Part shown: positions 47,138-52,889 of the stretch, one piece after another
How the letters are laid out: every line of letters starts with the position of its first letter
Position numbering within the stretch: position 1 is the stretch's first letter
NCBI GenBank assembly: GCA_017743585.1
Contig: JAGHYP010000001.1
Location: forward strand, 1-52,889
Length of the DNA: 52,889 bases
Direction of reading: 5' to 3'
Source: Chloroflexota bacterium
Lineage (GTDB): Bacteria > Chloroflexota > Anaerolineae > Aggregatilineales > UBA2796
The notes under the pieces: generated by a model
Databases searched by the model: none
Seen by the model: the letters and a program-made list of their open reading frames with translations, nothing else
Told to the model about the DNA's origin: nothing
Translations under genes and position numbers: made by a program

Positions 47138-49207
47138 CTATTCCACGCGGATTTTTCTCAGGAACAAGCGATCGCTACGCGGCGTCTCGCCGTCGTAGAT
47201 CGGCAAGCGCCGACCGTCGCCCTCGCTATACGCACCAATTGAGAGGAAATAATCGCCGCTGGGAAAATCGGGCGGCAAAGGCAGGTCTATGATCTGAATG
47301 AAGACGTCGCGGTCGCGCAGCAAGCTGGACTCAATGTTCAGCACGTCGTTTTGCAAGGCAGGCGGGATGTCAGGATTGCGCGAGACATGCGCGAACAAGC
47401 GCAAGCCGGGCACTTGCTCGCCATCGGCGCGCCAATAAGTCACCACGCGCAGCAGATCGCCGGCGCGGTAGCGCTCGGCTTCGGGCAACAGACGGTACCC
47501 TTCGAAGGTCAGGTAGCCGCCCATGCGCAAAGGCAGCGCAGCAGGCTCCGCGTTGGCGCGGCTCTCTTCGGGCGACCACCACACTCGGCTCAAGATGACC
47601 TGCCCGAAATCATCGGCGACGATCTGCGCTGCATCCACGAGCAACACGCTGCCGCTCGGCAAATTCGCCACAGGCACATCGGCGGCGTTCTGCAGCCAAG
47701 CCTTGAGCGGCTCGGGGATGCGCGAGCGCGCCGCGGGATGAGCGAAGGCGTAGCGCTGCGCCGCGCCACCGTTCGTCAGCACCAGTGCATCGAGGCAATT
47801 GCTGTAGCGCAGCGCTAGGTCATGGCGATGCAACATCAATTCTAGCAATTGCGGATCAGGACGCGCCGCGAAGCGATGCTCAGCGCCTTGCGCTGCAGCG
47901 CGCGCATCGAGCGAGAACGTGCAGATGGACGTCGAGAGTCCATCGTAAGTGCGATCCAGATAGGCTGCTAAATGACCGAGCCGCGCACGATAGACGCTCT
48001 GCACATCATCGCGGTTCGCCCAGACGCGGAAGAGCAGATCGCTTGCGGCGAAGCAAGTGGTAGCGGCAATCGCGGAGGTGCCGAAGAGGATCAAACGCTC
48101 GGCGGTCGCGCGCGGCAGATTGGCTCGGAGGATATTGGCAACGCTCGCTGCTCCTGCGCCCATCAAGAGCATGATCGCAGGCAGCGCCAAAAGTTGGTGG
48201 CTGAAGTCGAGCGCGCCGCGCGTCCAAGCATCTGCCAGCAAACCGAACAAGAGCGCCAAAAGCGGCAGGACGTAGTTCGGCGCACGCCGAAAGCGCCGCA
48301 GCGCCTCGAACACGCCGACCAGCAGCAAGATGAAGCCGATAGGGCTCAAGAGCGGCATGGCGGGCAAATTCTGCTGCGGCGATACATCGCCATAGATGCC
48401 GAGGCCGCCAATCGCTTGCCAGAAGCTGCTCAGGAATTCTTCTAAGCGCTCAGGGCGATTTGACCAGAGCGTGTTCAGGCTGCTGATCGGAAATGTATGC
48501 ACTGTGGCACCGATGTATGGGATGGCGACGATCAGCGCGATCAGCGCGCTGAACAAGCTGTAGCTGACGACGCGCCGCAAGATCGGCTGGCGCGTCACGA
48601 GCAGATAGACGACGAACGCGCCAAACAACGGCGCGAGCAGCAAGCCGATCCAATGCGCATAAGCGGTCAGCGCGATCAGCGCGCCGAGCGAAGCATACAG
48701 CGCGGCCTTCGGCAAGGCAGGCTGAACGTGACGACGCAGATGCACAGCGCTTGCCATCACCAACAACGTCAGCGCGATCAGCGGCACGGCGAGCGCTTCT
48801 CGCGCGATCGAACGTCCGATGATGATCGGATAGAAGGTCAACGCCATGCCAATGGCAGCCACTAGGCCGCTGAAATGCCCGAAGAGCCGTCTGCCGAGCG
48901 CATAGAGGAGCGCGACGCTCAGCAGCCCGCAGCCGACCGCGAAAAAGCGCAGCGGCAGCTGCCCCTTGCCGAAGAAAATGCTCAGCCAACCGTGCAAGAC
49001 ACCGAACAAGCCTTCGCGCCCGCTGCTCGCATCGTCCACAGCGTAGAAAGATGCAATGGCGCCGCTGCGCGCTAGCGCTCCGATCTCTATCTGGACAATC
49101 TCTTCGTCGTGGAAGCCTGGTGGCAAAGTTGTCAGCCCAGCGAGGCGCAAAGCTGCTGCCGCAAATAGCACAGCTGTGATGGCCGCCAATCGTGTGCGCT
49201 GCGCCAA
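47138..49207 (-). CDS. GT-C (GT39/PMT-like) membrane glycosyltransferase with C-terminal beta domain
   Basis: 689 residues. The first loop carries the acidic motif PPGFHDEEIVQIEIGAL (about residues 29-45), the catalytic-type Asp/Glu site of GT-C enzymes acting on polyprenyl-phosphate sugars. About ten helices follow to residue 400, then an external portion that ends with a beta-rich domain (PPDFPSGDYFLSIGAYSEGD near the end). The start is a TTG at 49207: GAGG lies five bases upstream and a promoter box at 49245-49250, so no other start fits as well. It lies eight bases before rnz. Uses undecaprenyl-type donors are likely, and uppP is encoded nearby. Confidence 0.8.
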   Translation of the reverse strand: MAQRTRLAAITAVLFAAAALRLAGLTTLPPGFHDEEIVQIEIGALARSGAIASFYAVDDASSGREGLFGVLHGWLSIFFGKGQLPLRFFAVGCGLLSVALLYALGRRLFGHFSGLVAAIGMALTFYPIIIGRSIAREALAVPLIALTLLVMASAVHLRRHVQPALPKAALYASLGALIALTAYAHWIGLLLAPLFGAFVVYLLVTRQPILRRVVSYSLFSALIALIVAIPYIGATVHTFPISSLNTLWSNRPERLEEFLSSFWQAIGGLGIYGDVSPQQNLPAMPLLSPIGFILLLVGVFEALRRFRRAPNYVLPLLALLFGLLADAWTRGALDFSHQLLALPAIMLLMGAGAASVANILRANLPRATAERLILFGTSAIAATTCFAASDLLFRVWANRDDVQSVYRARLGHLAAYLDRTYDGLSTSICTFSLDARAAAQGAEHRFAARPDPQLLELMLHRHDLALRYSNCLDALVLTNGGAAQRYAFAHPAARSRIPEPLKAWLQNAADVPVANLPSGSVLLVDAAQIVADDFGQVILSRVWWSPEESRANAEPAALPLRMGGYLTFEGYRLLPEAERYRAGDLLRVVTYWRADGEQVPGLRLFAHVSRNPDIPPALQNDVLNIESSLLRDRDVFIQIIDLPLPPDFPSGDYFLSIGAYSEGDGRRLPIYDGETPRSDRLFLRKIRVE

Positions 49208-49244
49208 GATGACCTCAATGCTGTTCGAGCTGAATAGCGCCTGA

Positions 49245-49250
49245 AGTATA
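49245..49250 (-). promoter_or_regulatory. Candidate -10 box for the GT-C gene (and perhaps rnz)
   Basis: TATACT directly preceded by GTGCGC on the minus strand, 38 bases before the TTG start. TGAAAA at 17 bp is a weak -35. Confidence 0.5.
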
Positions 49251-49288
49251 GCGCACGTTGCGCGCCCTTTTCACGAGCGAAGGCGCGC

Positions 49289-50161
49289 TCAGCCGAACAG
49301 ATCAGTCCGATTGCGCGTCAGCAGATAAATGGCGCGCTGTGTTTTGCCCTCTACCTCGCTCAGAAAGTCGTGCAGCACGTAGCCGCGTTTGAAGAGATCG
49401 CTGAACACTTGCGCCGACTCATGCCGCCATGCCTTGGCTAAGATGATCGATTGCCGCTTGAGCGCGTTGAAATCGTACGGAATCTCAACCAAATAGGCGT
49501 CTTGCGACTCATCGTATGGCAGGCGTTGTGGCGCGTAGCCATCTGCCATCTGCACGCCGCGCAAGGCGAACGGCACGCCCTTCGCCAACAGATCGGCAAG
49601 GCGCGGCTGCGCGTAACGCCCTTCGATCCGCGCGACTACAGGCGCGCTCTTCAGCCACCACTCCACCTCAAAGCGATCCGACGGCAAGCCCGCGTTGATG
49701 CCGTCGCTCATCGCTCCGTATAGATTGTAGTAGTATGTACGCGCGACCGCGCCCAACTTTGCTATGTTCAGGCGCGCGTTCGGGCGCTGCAGTGGATCGT
49801 ACGTCCACGTGATGAGTTCTAGACCCTGCTTCAGCACTTCACCGCGCTGAAATAACTTCAAGCGGTAGCCGATCTCACGCCTTTGTGCGCTTGGCAGCAC
49901 GCCTGTCATGTGCGAGCAGTGCTTGAGACGACCGTCAGCCGTCATGCCTAAGAAGCTGAAGGTAAAGCCGATCAGTTTGCCGCTCAGCTCAAAAGCGCCT
50001 GCCACCAAGCCGCCGTTCTTCTGCGCGGTCACCAAGACGTGCAGCGGCACATAATCGCGCGGATCAGTGATTGCCCATGCTTCACGCTCAACCTGTTCAA
50101 CTGCCTGATACTCTTCCAGCGTCGTCAAGCGGCGAATGATCACATTCGATGCTTGTTGCAT
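49289..50161 (-). CDS. GNAT-like acetyltransferase (COG3375-type)
   Basis: 290 residues. The N-terminal half shows an N-acetyltransferase pattern: RRLTTLEEYQAVEQVEREAW, a strand pair LVAGAFELSGKLIGFTFSFL, then HMTGVLPSAQRREIGYRLKL, which fits the acetyl-CoA-binding loop, and LITWTYDPLQRPNARLNIAK. The second half (AVARTYYYNLYGAMSDGIN onward) is characteristic of this uncharacterised family. The ORF is open to 50761, but that extension lies over uppP in another frame; the ATG at 50161 comes two bases after the uppP stop. Acetylation substrate unknown; neighbourhood suggests envelope metabolism at most. Confidence 0.82.
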   Translation of the reverse strand: MQQASNVIIRRLTTLEEYQAVEQVEREAWAITDPRDYVPLHVLVTAQKNGGLVAGAFELSGKLIGFTFSFLGMTADGRLKHCSHMTGVLPSAQRREIGYRLKLFQRGEVLKQGLELITWTYDPLQRPNARLNIAKLGAVARTYYYNLYGAMSDGINAGLPSDRFEVEWWLKSAPVVARIEGRYAQPRLADLLAKGVPFALRGVQMADGYAPQRLPYDESQDAYLVEIPYDFNALKRQSIILAKAWRHESAQVFSDLFKRGYVLHDFLSEVEGKTQRAIYLLTRNRTDLFG

Positions 50162-50163
50162 GT

Positions 50164-51000
50164 TCAACCCGCCAAGATTGTTGTGAATAACGCAATAATA
50201 GAAGCGCCTACGGCAATTCGATAATAACCGAAAACGCGAAAACTGTTGCGCGAGACATAGCGTAGCAGCCATGCCATCGCTAACCACGCCACGATGAACG
50301 AGACCAGCGCGCCGACGCCGAACAACAGCAGGTGTTCGCTCCTGATTGCGCCTGCGTGCAACGCAAGCAGCAGATCGAAGAGCGTCGCCAAGCCAAGTGT
50401 CGGAAGCGCTAGGTAGAAGGAGAAAGCCGTCGCCGTGCGCCGATCCAAGCCGATCAGCAGGCTGCCCACAATAGACGCGCCTGAGCGCGAGACGCCCGGA
50501 ATCAGCGCCATCACTTGCGCCAAGCCGATCAAAAACGCATGGCGCAGACCGACTGACTCGAGCGTTGTAATGTGCGGCGCCCGCAGACGGCGCTCGATCC
50601 ACAGGAAGACCGCGCCGCCGATCACGAGCGCAATGCCGACTACAAGCGGCGTAAACAACGCCGTCTTGATCAGATCGCGCAGCAGGAAGCCTACGATAGC
50701 TGCCGGCAAAAACGCGAGGATGATGCCCGACCAAAAGCGCTGCACAGCCCGATCGCAGCAAATGTGGCGCGCTTGCGCTATCAGGTCGCGCCGATAGAAG
50801 GCGATGACTGCCGCAACCGCGCCGATCTGGATGAAGATTGAGAAAGTGTCGCGAAAGGCTTTCGAATCAGGCGCTTGCAGCGCCGCTGTTGGAAAGTCTA
50901 GAAGGGCAGAGACGACCAGCAAATGTCCTGTGGAAGAGATTGGCAGGAATTCCGTGACGCCTTCGACGATGCCCAGCACAATCGCGTAAATCAAGTCCAT
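50164..51000 (-). CDS. uppP: Undecaprenyl-diphosphate phosphatase UppP (BacA)
   Basis: 278 residues, eight or so membrane helices, normal length. Motif 1 is VLGIVEGVTEFLPISSTGHL (residues 8-27), containing the catalytic Glu pair, and motif 2 is LIPGVSRSGASIV (about 167-179). The enzyme removes a phosphate from undecaprenyl diphosphate to recycle the lipid carrier used for peptidoglycan and surface glycans; overproduction gives bacitracin resistance. The ATG at 51000 has GAGG ten bases upstream and a promoter at 51033-51061. It is followed by the GNAT-like gene after two bases. Confidence 0.96.
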   Translation of the reverse strand: MDLIYAIVLGIVEGVTEFLPISSTGHLLVVSALLDFPTAALQAPDSKAFRDTFSIFIQIGAVAAVIAFYRRDLIAQARHICCDRAVQRFWSGIILAFLPAAIVGFLLRDLIKTALFTPLVVGIALVIGGAVFLWIERRLRAPHITTLESVGLRHAFLIGLAQVMALIPGVSRSGASIVGSLLIGLDRRTATAFSFYLALPTLGLATLFDLLLALHAGAIRSEHLLLFGVGALVSFIVAWLAMAWLLRYVSRNSFRVFGYYRIAVGASIIALFTTILAG

Positions 51001-51032
51001 TGAAAACCGGCCTCACTGTGATGATTTAAGGC

Positions 51033-51061
51033 AGTCTAGCGCAAAAGCGGCAGCGCGTCAC
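51033..51061 (-). promoter_or_regulatory. Promoter of uppP
   Basis: On the minus strand: GTGACG (51056-51061), 17-bp spacer ending TTGCGC, TAGACT (51033-51038). Predicted start near 51026, leader about 26 nt. Confidence 0.55.
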
Positions 51062-51148
51062 GCTTAACCGACCACAATGGCGCTGTTGAGGCAGCTACGA
51101 CCTCTCGACGCCGGCGATCTTTGATTAGCCGAGCAAGGCGCAGCGCGC

Positions 51149-51154
51149 TATACT
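51149..51154 (+). promoter_or_regulatory. Candidate -10 box for the tandem AAA+ gene
   Basis: TATACT directly preceded by GCGCGC, 33 bases before the ATG at 51187; the -35 is not recognisable. It makes the ATG-less longer frame from 51121 unlikely. Confidence 0.5.
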
Positions 51155-51186
51155 CAGCTGCGCACGAGTCTGTTGGAAGATGTGCC

Positions 51187-52596
51187 ATGACAGATGCGCT
51201 CACGCTGAACGCGCAAGTCGAGACCTGCCCGATCTGCAAAGGGACAGGTCTGCTGCGCGAAGATGTGCCGGTCGGTCATCCTAACTTCGGCAAGCTCTTC
51301 CCGTGCGCCTGCCAGCAGGCGGGCTATCGCAGCCGCGAAGTGGCGCGCTTGCGCACGCTGGGCAATCTTGAGGCGTATGCGCGCAAAACGTTCGCCACAT
51401 TCGAGATAGATTACACGATCCTAGAGCCGAACGAGGCGCACTTGCGGCAAATCTTCCGCGATCTCTCAGAGGCGCGCCGCCGAAGTCTGACTGAAGCGCA
51501 ACGGCGCACCCTCAAGGCCGCTGCTGAGATCGCGTTGCGTTACGCTGAAGCGCCTGAGGGCTGGCTGCTCTTCGAAGGCGGCTATGGCACAGGCAAGACG
51601 CATCTCGCCGCCGCCATTGCCAACGCTGCGATCGAGCGCGGCGTGCCTGTGCTGTTCATCACCGCGCCCGACCTGCTCGATCACTTGCGCGGCGCGTTCG
51701 GGCCGAGCAGCGAGACCGCTTATGACGAGCTATTTGAGCGCATCCGCAAAGCTCCGCTGCTTGTTGTGGACGATCTCGGCGCTGAGAGCCCGACGGCTTG
51801 GGCGGTCGAGAAGCTCTATCAGCTCTTCAACGATCGGCATCGCTACCGTTTGCCGACCGTTGTGACGACCAATCGCGACCCTGCGCAGATCGAGCCGCGC
51901 ATTCGCAGTCGCTTGCTAGACCAAGACTTGACGCGCAGCGTGCGCCTCCTGCTGCCCGATCGCCGCTCGCCGATCATGACTTGGGCCGAGGCAGACTTGA
52001 GCGACCTGAGCCGCTACCGCGATATGACCTTTGAGACGTTCGATCTGCGCGAGGGCGAAAATTTGCCTGAGGATGCGCTGCGCCGCCTGCAACAGACTGT
52101 GCAAACTGCCCGCGCCTACGCCGAAAGTCCGCAAGGCTGGCTAGTGCTGACGGGGCGTCCCGGCTGCGGTAAAACGCACCTCGCCGCCGCCATTGCGCAC
52201 GTCTTGAACGCGCACGCGCCCAGAGCGCTCTTCGTGACAGCTGCTGATCTGATCAACCACTTGCGCGCCACGTTCTACCCCAGCGCCACTGTCAGCTACG
52301 ACCGGCGGCTGCACGAGCTGAAGAACGCGCCCGTCTTGATCCTCGACGATCTGACTATTGAAGAACGCAACATGTCAGCTTGGGCGCGCGATAAGCTCTA
52401 CGAAATTCTGCTCTATCGCTTCGACTATAATCTGCCGACGGTCATCACGAGCTTGCAGCCGCTAGAAGAGATGGACGCGCGCTTGCGCAGCCGTCTGAGC
52501 AACCGCACGCGCTGCACAGTTGAGCCGATCATCGTGCCGAGCTATCCAGGGCGCAGCCAAGTGCGGCGCGCGCCTGCGCCGCGCTCACGCCGCTAG
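51187..52596 (+). CDS. Tandem-duplicated DnaC/IstB-type AAA+ ATPase with N-terminal zinc site
   Basis: 469 residues. An N-terminal Cys cluster (C14, C17, C40, C42) resembles the zinc site before DnaC/DnaI-like ATPases. Two complete helicase-loader-type AAA+ modules follow. The first has Walker A GGYGTGKT (131-138), Walker B LLVVDDLGAES (191-201), sensor TTN (227-229) and Arg finger SRL (241-243). The second has GRPGCGKT (323-330), VLILDDLTIEE (383-393), a sensor-1 changed to TSL, and an Arg in RSRLSN. They share about the same spacing, so one gene duplication is the simplest origin. Single-module relatives load DnaB or assist IS21 transposition; no transposase is nearby. The stop overlaps the convergent CDS (CTAG). 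Confidence 0.88.
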   Translation: MTDALTLNAQVETCPICKGTGLLREDVPVGHPNFGKLFPCACQQAGYRSREVARLRTLGNLEAYARKTFATFEIDYTILEPNEAHLRQIFRDLSEARRRSLTEAQRRTLKAAAEIALRYAEAPEGWLLFEGGYGTGKTHLAAAIANAAIERGVPVLFITAPDLLDHLRGAFGPSSETAYDELFERIRKAPLLVVDDLGAESPTAWAVEKLYQLFNDRHRYRLPTVVTTNRDPAQIEPRIRSRLLDQDLTRSVRLLLPDRRSPIMTWAEADLSDLSRYRDMTFETFDLREGENLPEDALRRLQQTVQTARAYAESPQGWLVLTGRPGCGKTHLAAAIAHVLNAHAPRALFVTAADLINHLRATFYPSATVSYDRRLHELKNAPVLILDDLTIEERNMSAWARDKLYEILLYRFDYNLPTVITSLQPLEEMDARLRSRLSNRTRCTVEPIIVPSYPGRSQVRRAPAPRSRR

Positions 52597-52863
52597 GGCG
52601 CTGCAGTTGGAGTCGGCGGCAAGCGCGTGAACGCGCCTGTGTACGGGCAGATCGCGCCGTACGTCGGATGGATAAGCCAGACGCGCCAGTAGTAAGTGCC
52701 TTCCGAGGGCAAGCGCAGCAGCGAAAACCTGAAGACGCCGTCGCCCTCAGCCGGTATGACGATCCGTATGCCTGCGCCGCTGCCTTCCAAGCCGACGCTG
52801 ATGCCCACTGCGCCGCGACGCGGCACGTTGCGCCAAGCGAAGCGCGCCTCATCAGCATAGCCG
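52593..52863 (-). CDS. C-terminal fragment of an extracellular-type protein, cut by the contig end
   Basis: About 89 genuine residues ending at a TAG that overlaps the AAA+ stop. The sequence is beta-rich, with alternating aromatic residues (GTYYWRVWLIHPTYG, then ICPYTGAFTRLPPTP), like an Ig- or fibronectin-III-type extracellular domain with a Pro/Thr-rich tail. No family is assigned. The apparent Met start (MCIRDS) is translated adapter and not biological; the true N-terminus is missing. Confidence 0.6.
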
Positions 52864-52889
52864 CTGTCTCTTATACACATCTGACGCTG
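52864..52889. other. Nextera transposase adapter sequence (artefact)
   Basis: CTGTCTCTTATACACATCT (52864-52882) is the Nextera mosaic end, followed by GACGCTG, the beginning of the standard read-through adapter. It is not genomic; the biological sequence stops at about 52863. Confidence 0.97.

Noticed and set aside
50162..50761. N-terminal extension of the GNAT-like ORF
   Set aside because: It overlaps uppP in a different frame; the extension is Arg/Ala/Ser-rich. The ATG at 50161 begins the recognisable domain.
51187..52596. IstB component of an IS21 element
   Set aside because: No IstA transposase, terminal repeats or target duplication nearby, and the double-module form is unlike IstB; a cellular loader-type protein is more likely.

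Overview
The window is a dense bacterial chromosome segment, rich in GCG/CGC codons and the tetramer GCGC. Gene content points to Chloroflexota (Anaerolineae or a Roseilinea/Roseiflexus-like relative). The pointers are a fused CrtYcd-type lycopene cyclase, a CruF hydratase with a CruG-like glycosyltransferase, a DnaD-domain protein beside dnaB, several GT-C membrane proteins with C-terminal beta domains, and a threonyl-tRNA synthetase without a TGS domain. This placement is inference from families; there is no rRNA or other phylogenetic marker here. No tRNA, rRNA, CRISPR array, transposase or prophage gene was found. The last 26 bases are Nextera adapter, so the right edge is a contig end.

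Layout. 1-5.2 kb (minus strand): greA, a zinc-type reductase, an unknown gene, ppx/gppA with an HD domain, a possible broken small gene, a soluble histidine kinase and a TPR protein cut by the window edge, read from a good promoter at 5263-5291. 5.4-13.7 kb: an EamA exporter; a replication group (dnaD-like, dnaB) with a DUF151 nuclease; an acyl-CoA carboxylase carboxyltransferase with a YlxP-like gene and a small unknown; then a ketol-acid-reductoisomerase-like protein lacking its catalytic residues, overlapping a GT9 glycosyltransferase. 13.9-16.4 kb: a large GT-C membrane protein. 16.4-21.3 kb: a complete livKHMGF branched-chain amino-acid importer with its promoter and an intercistronic hairpin. 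21.7-25.0 kb: a metallo-beta-lactamase-fold hydrolase diverging from a large TPR protein.

25.2-35.7 kb is the most striking region: ten tightly spaced plus-strand genes. They are crtI, crtB, a fused lycopene cyclase, a small membrane protein, an alpha/beta hydrolase, cruF, plsY, a cruG-like glycosyltransferase, a second CrtI-family desaturase, and (after 281 bp) a photolyase. Together they could make a monocyclic, hydroxylated, glycosylated and perhaps acylated carotenoid, with DNA photorepair alongside.

35.7-44.2 kb (accessory): a membrane protein, a secreted M1 peptidase, an orphan biotin carrier, two small membrane proteins with a TetR regulator, a secreted clan GH-A glycosidase with a family 3 solute-binding protein, and a small unknown. 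44.3-52.9 kb: thrS, RNase Z, another GT-C protein, uppP with a GNAT-like gene, a tandem-duplicated DnaC/IstB-type AAA+ protein, and a truncated extracellular-type CDS running into the adapter.

Sigma70-type promoters are visible in several gaps, often with GCGC directly before the -10 box. Four of six convergent gene pairs overlap by exactly 4 nt at their stop codons.
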